DNA from: Caulobacteraceae bacterium
Lineage (GTDB): Bacteria; Pseudomonadota; Alphaproteobacteria; Caulobacterales; Caulobacteraceae
Assembly: GCA_030446805.1 (NCBI GenBank)
Contig: JAUJMO010000002.1
Location: 121,950 to 175,043, forward strand
Length of the DNA stretch: 53,094 nucleotides
Reading direction: 5' to 3'
Shown piece after piece: positions 33,710 to 42,495 of the stretch; position 1 is the stretch's first letter, and each line of letters starts with the position of its first letter. Below the pieces are notes generated by a model. That model did no database searches. It saw only the letters and a list, made by a program, of their open reading frames with translations, and was not told the DNA's origin. The translations under genes were made by a program, and so were the position numbers.

Positions 33710-34452
33710 TGGCGGAGCCTGCGGGACCCGAGCTGCTCGAGCGCGGCGACATCTTCTTCTTTTACCGACCCAAGGTGGAGCAGGAGGAGGCGCACGGGAT
33801 CGACGAGGTCCAGCGGTTCCAGGTGGTGATGCGGACGGCCGGCGGGCGGCTGTTCCGGATGCTGACGATCGGGCGCAAGCACCTGCCCGACCTCCAGGCG
33901 CACGAGCGGGAGTGGGGGTTCGTGGACCTGGTCAGCGAAGACGTGGCGCCCGTGGCCGAAGCCTTGAGGGCAACCACCTACGAGACCAAGACGCGGGGCG
34001 TGCGCCACCTGGCGGCGGCCCGCCCGGCGGGGGAGGGCGCGTACGCCTTGCAGCGTGACGGCCGCAACCTGGTGCTGGCCTATCGCCTGGAGCTGCCCAC
34101 GGAGCCCGGGCCGGTGCAGGAGGAGCTGGGCGTCGTCCAGGAGGCGGCCTATGTGATCGCGCTCAAGAACCCGGACGTGCCGAACCCGCCCAACATCGGC
34201 TTGCGCGAGGAGGACCGCGTTCACTTCCCGGCGAAGGAGCAGCGTCAGTTTCACGGAACGGGCTGGAGCGCGGCCGACAAGCACCTGCTCGACTTTGAGC
34301 GCGCGGAGTTCGTGATGATCGGCGCCACGGATCATCCGTCCGCCCTTCCGGCCGAGCGTCAGGAGCCCAGCCCGGAGGCGGTGCTCCGCCGGTTGAAGTT
34401 GTCCCCTCGGGACACGCCGCTGGAGCCCCTCGTGCGAGGCGAATGGGCCTGA
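33709..34452 (+). CDS. Conserved protein of unknown function
   Basis: 247 residues from ATG 33709. Starts with 'LLERGDIFFFYRPKVEQEEAHGIDEVQRFQVVM', then 'LFRMLTIGRKHLPD', 'WGFVDLVSEDV', 'YALQRDGRNLVLAYRLELP', 'YVIALKNPDVPNPPNIGLRE' and 'YDFERAEFVMIGA'-like sequence at the end. It has no signal peptide and no membrane segment. The pattern looks like a conserved cytosolic protein I have seen as 'hypothetical' in other bacteria, without a function. Overlaps the TPR gene before it and the hydrolase after it (10 bases), so expression is coupled. Confidence 0.8.
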   Translation: MAEPAGPELLERGDIFFFYRPKVEQEEAHGIDEVQRFQVVMRTAGGRLFRMLTIGRKHLPDLQAHEREWGFVDLVSEDVAPVAEALRATTYETKTRGVRHLAAARPAGEGAYALQRDGRNLVLAYRLELPTEPGPVQEELGVVQEAAYVIALKNPDVPNPPNIGLREEDRVHFPAKEQRQFHGTGWSAADKHLLDFERAEFVMIGATDHPSALPAERQEPSPEAVLRRLKLSPRDTPLEPLVRGEWA

Positions 34453-35234
34453 ACCCGCCCGACGAGCGCTTCCGCTTCCTCAGCCCGGCGGGCCACGAAC
34501 TCGCCGCCGTGCTCGACCGACCGGCGGGTACGCCGCGCGGGTACGCCCTGTTCGCGCACTGCTTCACCTGCGGCAAGGACTTCATCGCGGCCCGGCGCAT
34601 CTGCGACACCCTGGCCGCCCACGGCTGGGGCGTGCTCCGCTTTGACTTCGCCGGTGTGGGGGACAGCGGGGGCGAACTGTCCGGGTTCGCCTCGAACGTG
34701 GACGACCTCCGCGCCGCCGCCGACGCGCTCCGGGCGCGCGGCCAGGCCCCCACGCTCCTGATCGGTCACAGCCTGGGCGGGGCCGCCGTGCTCGCCGCGG
34801 CCGAGGCGGCGCCGGAATCCCGTGTCGTGGTCACGGTGGGCGCGCCGGCTGATCCGGCCCATGTGCTGCACAACTTCGCCGGCAAGCTGGACGAGATCAA
34901 GCGGCGCGGCTCCTGCGAGGTCACCTTGGCCGGCCGGCCGTTCCGCATCACGCGGGAGTTCGTGGAGGCCACCGCCGGCCACCGATTGCTGGACCATGTG
35001 CGCCGCTTGGACCGCGCCTTGTTCGTGTTCCACGCGCCGGAGGACGAGGTGGTGAGCGCGGACAACGCCGCGGCCATCTTCACCGCGGCGCGCCATCCCA
35101 AGAGCTTCATCTCGCTGGCGGGCGCGGACCATCTGCTCACCCGCCCGGCCGACGCCGCCTATGTGGGTAAGGTGATCGCCGCCGTTGTGGAGCGTTATTT
35201 GTCCCCTCCGGCCGCTCACACCGGAGGCGCGTGA
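34443..35234 (+). CDS. Alpha/beta hydrolase, OsmC-associated type
   Basis: 263 residues. Features: 'YALFAHCFTCGKDFIAARRI', 'VLRFDFAGVGDSGGELS', nucleophile elbow 'LLIGHSLGGAAVL' (Ser110), 'FHAPEDEVVS' (likely Asp) and 'GADHLLTRP' (His). The 'HCFTCGKD' loop is typical of hydrolases that in many bacteria are fused to, or next to, an OsmC-like peroxidase; no OsmC is fused here. Substrate unknown. Its stop overlaps the next start (GTGA). Confidence 0.88.
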   Translation: MGLNPPDERFRFLSPAGHELAAVLDRPAGTPRGYALFAHCFTCGKDFIAARRICDTLAAHGWGVLRFDFAGVGDSGGELSGFASNVDDLRAAADALRARGQAPTLLIGHSLGGAAVLAAAEAAPESRVVVTVGAPADPAHVLHNFAGKLDEIKRRGSCEVTLAGRPFRITREFVEATAGHRLLDHVRRLDRALFVFHAPEDEVVSADNAAAIFTAARHPKSFISLAGADHLLTRPADAAYVGKVIAAVVERYLSPPAAHTGGA

Positions 35235-36412
35235 CCGAAACCCTGTCCCTGGCGGTCGCGCGCCGGATCGCGCTTGCGGCCCAGGGGTTCGGCGCCCGCC
35301 CCGCGCCGGACGATCGCCGCAAGGTGCTGCGGGCGGTTGACCGGACCGGTCTGCTGCAGATCGACAGCGTCAACGCGGTTGTCCGCTCCCACTACCTCCC
35401 CACCTACGCTCGCCAGGGCTCCTACGCCCGCGCCGAGCTGGATCGACTGCAGCTCGGCCGCCGACGACGCTTGTTCGAATATTGGGGACATGAGGCCTCG
35501 CTCATCCCCGTCGAGGTCTGGCCACTGCTGCAATGGCGCATGGCGCGCGCGCGGGCGGGCGAGGGCGTCTACGGCGGGCTGGCCCGCTTCGGTCGTGAGC
35601 GGGCCGACTTCATCGCCGCGGTGTTGCGCGAGATCGAGCAGCGCGGACCGCTGGCCGCGGGCGAGCTCACCGGCGGCGGCAAGGGGCAGGGTAGCTGGTG
35701 GGGCTGGTCGGACGGCAAGCGCGCTCTGGAATGGCTGTTCTGGGCGGGCCTGGTCACCACGGGCGCGCGACGCGGGTTTGAACGGCTCTACGATCTGCCC
35801 CAGCGCGTGCTCCCCGCCGGGGTCGCGGGCGCCGCGGTTCCGGAGCCGGCCGAGGCGCAGCGGGGTCTGCTCCGGATCGCGGCCCGAGCCCTGGGCGTGG
35901 CCACGGAAAGGGACCTGCGGGACTATTGGCGGCTCGGCCCGGCCGAAGGGAGCGCCGGCGTTGAAGCCCTGGTGGAGCAGGGGGCCCTGCTGCCCGTGGC
36001 GGTGCAGGGCTGGCGCGACCGGGCCTATCTGGACCCCGAGGCGCGCCGTCCTCGCCGGGTGGAGGCGACGGCCCTGTTGTCCCCCTTCGACAATCTGATC
36101 TGGTTCCGGCCCCGCGCGGAGCGCCTGTGGGGGTTCCGCTTTCGCTTGGAGATCTACACCCCGGCCGAGAAGCGGGTTCACGGCTATTACGTCCTGCCCT
36201 TTCTCCACCGCGAGCGCCTGCAAGCGCGGCTGGACGTGCGCAGCGTGCGGGCGGCCGGCCGTTTGGACGTCCATGCGGTGCACCTCGAGCCCGGCGCCGA
36301 CCCCGACCTCCACCGGGCCCTGGCCGCGGAGGTGCGGCGCCTCGCCGATTGGCTGGATCTCGCGCGGGTAGGCACGCCCGATCAGGCGCTGGCTGCGGCA
36401 CTGGACGGGTGA
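35231..36412 (+). CDS. Winged-helix DNA glycosylase, YcaQ/AlkX family
   Basis: 393 residues from GTG 35231. Conserved HTH_42 family segments are 'AVDRTGLLQIDSVNAVVRSHYLP' with the Gln43-x-Asp45 pair thought to be catalytic, 'LFEYWGHEASLIP', 'SDGKRALEWLFWAGLV', 'LLSPFDNLIWFRPRAERLWGF' and 'YYVLPFL'. E. coli YcaQ (AlkX) removes alkylated bases and unhooks interstrand crosslinks. It is the last gene of the coupled four-gene operon. Confidence 0.9.
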   Translation: MTETLSLAVARRIALAAQGFGARPAPDDRRKVLRAVDRTGLLQIDSVNAVVRSHYLPTYARQGSYARAELDRLQLGRRRRLFEYWGHEASLIPVEVWPLLQWRMARARAGEGVYGGLARFGRERADFIAAVLREIEQRGPLAAGELTGGGKGQGSWWGWSDGKRALEWLFWAGLVTTGARRGFERLYDLPQRVLPAGVAGAAVPEPAEAQRGLLRIAARALGVATERDLRDYWRLGPAEGSAGVEALVEQGALLPVAVQGWRDRAYLDPEARRPRRVEATALLSPFDNLIWFRPRAERLWGFRFRLEIYTPAEKRVHGYYVLPFLHRERLQARLDVRSVRAAGRLDVHAVHLEPGADPDLHRALAAEVRRLADWLDLARVGTPDQALAAALDG

Positions 36413-36436
36413 GGTCCGGGCGCCCACATTCATTGG

Positions 36437-36817
36437 ATGCGCAGTCCCCTCGCCCTCGCGCTTGCCTTGGCCGCCGCCACGCCCGCCGCCGCTCAGATCG
36501 GCTTTGATCCGGGCGAGATGCTGCGGCTGCAGAACGAGCTGCGCTGGCAGCAGGGCCAGATCCGCGCGCTGGAGGCGCAAGCGGGTCGATTGCAGACCGA
36601 GCAGACGCTGCGCGGGCTGGAGACCCGCCGCGCGCCCGATCCCACCGTTTCGCGTCGCCAGGCCGAGCTGGACGCCGTGGAGGCCCAGAACCTGCTCCGC
36701 GCCACCCAGGCCGCCTCCACCGCCAGGGCCGCCCGTCTGCGCGCGGCCACTCCCGCCTATGACCAGCGGCTGCGGGAGCTGGGCTACGCAACCGGCCTGC
36801 CCCTCACCCCGCGCTAG
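36437..36817 (+). CDS. Secreted coiled-coil protein, unknown
   Basis: 126 residues. Signal peptide 'SPLALALALAAATPAAAQ', then a Gln/Arg/Ala/Leu-rich helix ('MLRLQNELRWQQGQIRALEAQ') with heptad-like spacing, so probably a periplasmic coiled coil. The C-terminus 'LRELGYATGLPLTPR' is non-helical. Similar short periplasmic proteins occur in Caulobacterales without known function. Confidence 0.7.
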   Translation: MRSPLALALALAAATPAAAQIGFDPGEMLRLQNELRWQQGQIRALEAQAGRLQTEQTLRGLETRRAPDPTVSRRQAELDAVEAQNLLRATQAASTARAARLRAATPAYDQRLRELGYATGLPLTPR

Positions 36818-36872
36818 GCGGAGCCGCGGGGGCGCCCGCGCGTTCGTTCCCCCAGGCTGATCGGAGACTGAG

Positions 36873-37739
36873 ATGCGGTGGGAGGACCTGCGCGGCGGGA
36901 GCAACATCCAGTTCCGCGGCGGTGGAGGCGGCGGCGGCATCCCCATCATCGGGGGCGGGCTGGGCGTGGTGGCCATCGCCGTGATCGCCATGTTCTTCGG
37001 CGTCGACCCGCGCGTGGTGCTGCAAGGCGCTCAGCAGCTGCCCCAGCAGGCCCAGGCGGTGGACCCGGCCCAGGCGGAGGCTTTGCAGCAGACACCCGAG
37101 TGGCGGTTCGCGGACCGGATCAACCAGTCCACCGAAGAGGTCTGGACGGCGCTCTTCGCCCAAAGCGGAGCGCGCTACGAACCGCCGACCCTGAACGTCT
37201 TCGAGGGGCAGGTGGGCACCGCGTGCGGCAGCGGAGTGGCCGCCATGGGCCCTTTCTACTGCCCGGGCGACCGAAGCATGTACCTGGATTTCAGCTTCTT
37301 CCGCGAGCTGTCGAGTCGCTTCGGGGCCCCTGGCGACTTCGCCCAGGCCTATGTGATCGCGCATGAGGTGGGCCATCACGTCCAGAACCTCACCGGAGCC
37401 AACCAGGAGGCCGATCGGCTGGGCGCGCGCGGCGCCTCCAGCGGCTCGGTCAGACTGGAGCTCCAGGCCGACTGTTACGCCGGGGTCTGGGCCTTCCACG
37501 CCAACCATCGGTTCCAGGCGGAACGCGGCGTGCCCTTGCTGGAGCCGGGAGACGTGGAGGAGGGGCTGACCGCCGCCAACGCCATCGGCGACGACACGCT
37601 TCAGCGCGAAGCTCAGGGGCGGGTGGCGCCCGACAGCTTCACCCACGGTAGCTCCGCCCAGCGCGTCCGCTGGTTCCGGGTCGGTCTGCAGTCGGGCGAT
37701 CCGGCCCGCTGCGACACCTTCAACGCCCGCCAGCTTTAG
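36873..37739 (+). CDS. Neutral zinc metallopeptidase, YpfJ family
   Basis: 288 residues. Begins 'MRWEDLRGGSNIQ' (the YpfJ-family start), has a Gly-rich stretch and one membrane helix at about residues 24-43, and the zinc-binding motif 'HEVGHH' at 164-169. 'LELQADCYAGVWA' supplies the third ligand (Asp/Glu) and 'THGSSAQRVRWF' the family's end. Inner-membrane protein with its peptidase domain most likely in the periplasm; substrate unknown. Confidence 0.92.
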   Translation: MRWEDLRGGSNIQFRGGGGGGGIPIIGGGLGVVAIAVIAMFFGVDPRVVLQGAQQLPQQAQAVDPAQAEALQQTPEWRFADRINQSTEEVWTALFAQSGARYEPPTLNVFEGQVGTACGSGVAAMGPFYCPGDRSMYLDFSFFRELSSRFGAPGDFAQAYVIAHEVGHHVQNLTGANQEADRLGARGASSGSVRLELQADCYAGVWAFHANHRFQAERGVPLLEPGDVEEGLTAANAIGDDTLQREAQGRVAPDSFTHGSSAQRVRWFRVGLQSGDPARCDTFNARQL

Positions 37740-37828
37740 GCCCGCGACCCTGATCGGAGGCGGCGCGGGGGGCTGCTTGACGGGGCCGCCGCGCCCGTCT
37801 GTATCGACCGTGCTGTTGTGAGGTCGCC

Positions 37829-39625
37829 ATGGGTCTGCTGGAACGGATCGCGCGGGAGGGGCGCTATCTGCGCGGGGTCTGCGGGACGTTGAGCGCGGTC
37901 AGGACGGTCAGCTCCGGCAGCCCCAACCTGGTGTGCGACGACTGGGAACGGGCGGTGGACCGGCATGGGCCCCGGACCGCGCTGTCCATGGATGGCCGGA
38001 GCCTGAGCTACGCCGAGGCGGATGCGCTGGCCAACAGGGTGGCGCACTGGGCGCGCGCGCAGGGCCTGAACAGGGGGGAGGCGGTGGCCCTCGTGCTGCC
38101 CAACCGGCTGGACTATGTCCCGCTCTGGCTGGGGCTGGCCAAGGCCGGGGTGGTGGCGGCCCTGGTCAACTGCAATCTGCAAGGCGCGCCCCTCTGCCAC
38201 TGCATCTCGGTCGGGGGCGCGCGCCACGTGATCGCCGACGCCGACACGGCCCCGGCGGTGGCGGCCGTCCGCGGCCGGCTTGCTCAGCCGGTCACGCTCT
38301 GGACCCTAGACGGCGCGGCGGGCGACGCGGACCTCCAGTCGGCGCTGGACAACACGCCCGACCGTCGCCCGGACCCGGCGATCCGGGCGGGCATGACGGC
38401 CGGCGATGCGGCCATGTACATCTATACCAGCGGCACGACGGGCCTGCCCAAGGCCGCCAAGGTCACCCACGTCCGCGCCCAGATGTACCTGCGCAGCTTC
38501 GCAGGCGCGCTGCGGGCCAGGCCGGAGGACCGGGTCTTCGTGGTCCTGCCGCTCTACCATTCCACCGGCGGCCTGGTGGGGGTGGGAGCGGCGCTGATGG
38601 CCGGCGGCGCGGCGGTGCTGCGCAAGCGGTTCAGCGCCTCGTCGTTCTGGGAGGACGTTGAGGCCGAGCGCGCGACGCTGTTCGTCTATGTCGGCGAGCT
38701 CTGTCGCTACATGGTCAACCAGCCGGAGCGGCCCGTCGAGCGCGCGCACAAACTCCGCGCGGCCTTTGGCAACGGCTTGCGGCCGGAGGTCTGGCGGCGG
38801 TTCCAGGCGCGCTTCGCCATACCGGAGGTGCTTGAGTTCTACGGCGCCACCGAGGGCAATGTGTCGGTGGTCAATTTCGACGGCCGGCCGGGCTCGATCG
38901 GTCGGGTGGCCCCTTATCTGCGGCGCAAGTTCAATGTCCGCCTGGTCCGCTTCGATCCGGAGTTGGAGCTTCCGATCCGCGGGTCGGACGGCTTCTGCAT
39001 CGCCTGCCCGCCGGGCGAGGTGGGCGAGGCCCTGGGCGAGATCGGGACCACGGCCCGCACCCAGTACGTCGGCTATGCGGAGCCGGGGCGCGCTGGGGGG
39101 GAGAGCGAGCGCAAGATCCTGACGAACACCTTCAAGCCGGGCGACCGCTGGTTCCGCACGGGCGATCTGATGCGCCAGGACCGCGACGGCTATCTCTACT
39201 TCGTGGACCGGATCGGCGACACCTTCCGCTGGAAGGGCGAGAACGTCTCCACGGGCGAGGTGGCCGAGGCGCTGCTCGCCGCGCCTGGGGTGCAGGAAGC
39301 CAATGTCTATGGCGTGGAGGTTCCAGGCGCCGAGGGCCGGGCCGGCATGGCCGCCCTGGTGGTCGGGCCGGGGTTCGATCCCACGGGCCTAGCCCGTCAC
39401 CTGGACGCCGAGCTGCCTGGCTGCGCCCGGCCGCTGTTTCTGCGCATCCAGCCCGCGATCGAGACCACCGGCACCTTCAAGTACCGGAAGGCCGAGTTGG
39501 TGGCCGATGGTTTCGACCTCAGTCGCGTGCCCGATCCGGTGCTCTTCAAGGACCCGCAGGCGGGGTACGTCCCCCTTGACGCCGGGCTGTACGCCCGGAT
39601 CGTCTCCGGCGAGATCAGGGTCTAG
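37829..39625 (+). CDS. FATP-like long/very-long-chain acyl-CoA synthetase
   Basis: 598 residues. AMP-binding motif 'YIYTSGTTGLPKAAKVTH' (residues about 192-209), 'LEFYGATEGN', the adenylation hinge 'WFRTGDLMRQDRDGYLYFVDR' and 'DTFRWKGENVSTGEVAEAL' are all present. Residues about 120-130 and the pattern 'RRKFNVRLVRFD' mark the fatty-acid-transport-protein (FadD6/FATP) branch. It should activate imported fatty acids with ATP and CoA at the membrane. Convergent with the TonB-dependent receptor gene. Confidence 0.92.
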   Translation: MGLLERIAREGRYLRGVCGTLSAVRTVSSGSPNLVCDDWERAVDRHGPRTALSMDGRSLSYAEADALANRVAHWARAQGLNRGEAVALVLPNRLDYVPLWLGLAKAGVVAALVNCNLQGAPLCHCISVGGARHVIADADTAPAVAAVRGRLAQPVTLWTLDGAAGDADLQSALDNTPDRRPDPAIRAGMTAGDAAMYIYTSGTTGLPKAAKVTHVRAQMYLRSFAGALRARPEDRVFVVLPLYHSTGGLVGVGAALMAGGAAVLRKRFSASSFWEDVEAERATLFVYVGELCRYMVNQPERPVERAHKLRAAFGNGLRPEVWRRFQARFAIPEVLEFYGATEGNVSVVNFDGRPGSIGRVAPYLRRKFNVRLVRFDPELELPIRGSDGFCIACPPGEVGEALGEIGTTARTQYVGYAEPGRAGGESERKILTNTFKPGDRWFRTGDLMRQDRDGYLYFVDRIGDTFRWKGENVSTGEVAEALLAAPGVQEANVYGVEVPGAEGRAGMAALVVGPGFDPTGLARHLDAELPGCARPLFLRIQPAIETTGTFKYRKAELVADGFDLSRVPDPVLFKDPQAGYVPLDAGLYARIVSGEIRV

Positions 39626-39660
39626 CCGCCGCCCCGCTTCTTGGCGGCCGTGAACAGACA

Positions 39661-39680
39661 GGAGGCGGCGAACCGCCCCC
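39661..39680. terminator. Weak hairpin between convergent genes
   Basis: GGCGG-CGAA-CCGCC with partial extension, followed by CTTCGGCTTT, lies between the stops of the acyl-CoA synthetase and the receptor genes. A terminator is plausible; the U-tract is poor. Confidence 0.3.
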
Positions 39681-39687
39681 TTCGGCT

Positions 39688-42387
39688 TTAGTATCTCAGG
39701 CGCAGGGTCACGCCGAAGGTGCGCGGCTGGCCCAGAAAGGCGCCGTAGGTCTGGGTGTCGGCCGCCGGATTATAAGGGGCGAAGACCTGGCCCGCCGCGG
39801 GCGTCTGGAACGCCGCGCCCTGAAGCGTCTGGTTGAAGACCACCTGGTAGTATTCCTCATCCAGCAGGTTCTGGCCGAACAGCTCCACCCGGACCCGGTC
39901 GTTGGCCGTGCCGAGGCCCACCCGGCCATTGACCAAGGTGAAGTTCTCCTGGTTGCCCACCGGCAGCAGGTCGGACTTCGTGTTGTACTCGGACGTGTAT
40001 TTGGCCCCGAGGAAGAACCGGGCCGTCAGGGCGCCCATTGGCCGCTCATAGGTGGCGGAGGCCGAGCCGGAGAACTCCGGCGCAAAGCTCAGCCGCTGGC
40101 CCGGCAGCAGTTGCAGCTGGTTGAAGCGGCCGGGGTTGGCCAGGTCCTCGGGACGGAAGACGCCGTAGCGGGTGTCGGCGTAGGTGAAGCCGCCCTGCAG
40201 CGTCAGGCCGTCCACCAACGGCGCCAGATAGATGGTGTCCACATCGATGCCGAAGGACTCCACCTCCGGGATCGACTCCACCACGAAGGTGGTGCCCAGG
40301 AAGGTGTTGAGCTGGAAGTCCTCGAACTTCTGGTTGAAGAGGGTCGCGTTGAACAGCAGGGAGCCGTCCAGCAAGGTCGACTTGAAGCCCGCCTCGATGC
40401 TGTCCACGAACTCGGCGGGGAAGCTGGTGTCGGTGATGGCTAGCAGCCCCGTCCCGCCCGTGCTCAGCCCGGTGGCGCTGATTCCGCGGTCCAGGTTGAA
40501 GCCGCCGCTCTTATAGCCGCGTGCGTAGGAGGCGTAGAGCAGCAGGTCCTCATTCGGCCGGTAGCTGATCTTGGTGGTGCCGGTGAGCTCCTTCTCCTCG
40601 CGATCCTGGTTGGTCGTTCGGTTGTTGAAGCTCGGATTGTTGAACGGCAGGCAGCCCAGCACTGTGGTGGTCTGGGCCAGCGGCGTGGCGAAGGGCGTGG
40701 TCCCGGTGATCCTTCCTGCAGCGTTGCGGGTGAACACGGGGAAGCCCCGGGCGTCGAGCACGCCAAGGATGCGTTGCGGGTTGGCGATCAGGCTGGCGCA
40801 TCCGACCGCGTTGTCGGAGTTGCTGAACTGGGAGCGGACCGACTTCTCCTCGGTCGTGTATCGCAGGCCCAAGGTCAGGTCGATCCGGTCCGTCAAGGCC
40901 AGGATGTTGTGGGTGAAAGCGGCGAAGGACTTGGTGTCCTGCTCGTAGCGATCGCGTAGGCCCTCGCCGGCGGCGTAGTTCGTACCAAAGGCGCGGCCCG
41001 TGGCCTGGCTCAGGAAGGCTGGGCCGTTCGCCGTGGCCGTGGCGGAGAGCGGGGCGCCGGCCCCCCGGACGATCCCGGCCAGGTTGTTGATGATGATGGT
41101 CGAAAGGTAGGCTTCGCTGTCGGCGCCGAACAGGAAACGGTCGTTCCGCTCCAGTTGCTCGTCGACGTAGAAGCCGCCGACCAGATAGTCCAGGCGGCCC
41201 ACCGTGCCCGCCAGCCGGACCTCCTGGGTGAAGGTGTCGAACCTCTGGTTGAAGCTGCCGTCGGCCGGCCGGTAGTAGATGTCGGCGCTGGTGAAGTCGC
41301 TGTCCTGGCCGTTGACGGACTCGAAGGTGCGCAAGGCGGTGACGGAGGTCAGCGTCGCTTCCTGGCCGAACAGCGTGAGGTCGAGATTGCCTTCCAGCGA
41401 TACGCCGCCGTCCTGGAGCAGCTGCTCCGTGCCGCGGTTGGAGAAGGCCACACGATCGAAGGGCCGGGCGGGGTTGAGCAGGCCTTCGTCGGTGGCCAAA
41501 GCGTCGATGATGGCCCCGGTCGGGCCGGTGCGGACCTGAACGGCGACGCAGCAGTCCTCGTCCCGGTCCGTATAGTCGGCGATGAGTCGCAGATTCAGGG
41601 CGTCGCTGACGTTGAACAGAAGTTGGCCGCGGACGGTGTAGAAGTTCCGGTTCTGGTCCTCCGTCTCCGTGCGCGGGCCTTCGCCCACCCGGACGTCGTA
41701 GAAGCCGTCGCGGACCTCTCGAGCGACGAACAGCCGTCCGGCCAGCCTGTCCGTGAGCGGGCCGGTGACGGAGCCCGCGGCGCGATAGTTCCCGTAGTTC
41801 CCGGCCGTCAGCTCCGCCTCGGCACCGAACTGAAAGGCGGGCGCTTCCGTGATGATGTTGATCACCCCGGCGGAGGTGTTGCGTCCGAACAGGGTTCCCT
41901 GCGGCCCTTTGAGCACCTCGATGCGGCTGAGCTCGCCCAGGTCGTTGAAGCCCACCCCGTTGCGCGGCCGGTAGACGCCGTCGATGGTGACTCCCACCGA
42001 GGACTCCAGGCCCGGATTGTCGCCCACCGTGCCCACGCCACGGATCCGCGCGGTGGTGGAGGTTTCGCTGGTGGTCGAGGTGACGGTCAGGCCCGGCACC
42101 AGGACCTGCAGGTCCTTGATGTCGCGAACGCCGGCGTCCTCCAGCGTTTCCTCCGAAATGGCGGTGACCACCACCGGCACGTCCTGGAGGCTCTGCTCTC
42201 GGCGCTGGGCGGTGACCACGATGGCGTCCACCGTGTTCTGCTCCTGAGCTGGAGCCTCCGATTGGGGAAGCGGGCCCGTCGTCGGGTTCTCGCCGGGGGG
42301 CGTCGGCGTCTGCGCGGCGGCGATGGACGTCAGAGCCGTGAGCGCGACCAGCGAGGCCGAGCTCCGCAGCAGCAAAGAGTGGCGCAT
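39688..42387 (-). CDS. TonB-dependent outer-membrane receptor
   Basis: 899 residues. Signal peptide 'LVALTALTSIAAAQ', then a TonB-box-like 'DAIVVTAQRR' near residue 53 and the plug domain ('VPVVVTAISEETLEDAGVRDIKDL', 'SRIEVLKGPQGTLFGRNTSAGVINIIT'). The 22-strand barrel ends in 'RTFGVTLRLRY' with the terminal aromatic expected for outer-membrane insertion. It imports a ligand by TonB energy; the ligand cannot be inferred, since no siderophore or sugar-use genes adjoin. Such receptors are numerous in Caulobacteraceae. Confidence 0.95.
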   Translation of the reverse strand: MRHSLLLRSSASLVALTALTSIAAAQTPTPPGENPTTGPLPQSEAPAQEQNTVDAIVVTAQRREQSLQDVPVVVTAISEETLEDAGVRDIKDLQVLVPGLTVTSTTSETSTTARIRGVGTVGDNPGLESSVGVTIDGVYRPRNGVGFNDLGELSRIEVLKGPQGTLFGRNTSAGVINIITEAPAFQFGAEAELTAGNYGNYRAAGSVTGPLTDRLAGRLFVAREVRDGFYDVRVGEGPRTETEDQNRNFYTVRGQLLFNVSDALNLRLIADYTDRDEDCCVAVQVRTGPTGAIIDALATDEGLLNPARPFDRVAFSNRGTEQLLQDGGVSLEGNLDLTLFGQEATLTSVTALRTFESVNGQDSDFTSADIYYRPADGSFNQRFDTFTQEVRLAGTVGRLDYLVGGFYVDEQLERNDRFLFGADSEAYLSTIIINNLAGIVRGAGAPLSATATANGPAFLSQATGRAFGTNYAAGEGLRDRYEQDTKSFAAFTHNILALTDRIDLTLGLRYTTEEKSVRSQFSNSDNAVGCASLIANPQRILGVLDARGFPVFTRNAAGRITGTTPFATPLAQTTTVLGCLPFNNPSFNNRTTNQDREEKELTGTTKISYRPNEDLLLYASYARGYKSGGFNLDRGISATGLSTGGTGLLAITDTSFPAEFVDSIEAGFKSTLLDGSLLFNATLFNQKFEDFQLNTFLGTTFVVESIPEVESFGIDVDTIYLAPLVDGLTLQGGFTYADTRYGVFRPEDLANPGRFNQLQLLPGQRLSFAPEFSGSASATYERPMGALTARFFLGAKYTSEYNTKSDLLPVGNQENFTLVNGRVGLGTANDRVRVELFGQNLLDEEYYQVVFNQTLQGAAFQTPAAGQVFAPYNPAADTQTYGAFLGQPRTFGVTLRLRY

Positions 42388-42495
42388 TTCCTACCTGGCG
42401 TTGTCGGCCGGGACTCAAGCGCCCCGCGCCTTGCTTATTCGCCGAACCTTAGCCGAAGGCTTTCGCGCCACAAGCGGCCGCGCCGGGTTGCCGAA

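Noticed and set aside
35216-36991. Minus-strand frame of 591 codons opposite the YcaQ-like gene
   Set aside because: No domain, biased composition; plus-strand product is a recognisable glycosylase.
40550-42418. Long minus-strand frame of over 600 codons overlapping the TonB-dependent receptor in another frame
   Set aside because: Low-complexity Arg/Gly/Pro product; the receptor frame carries signal peptide, plug and barrel features.
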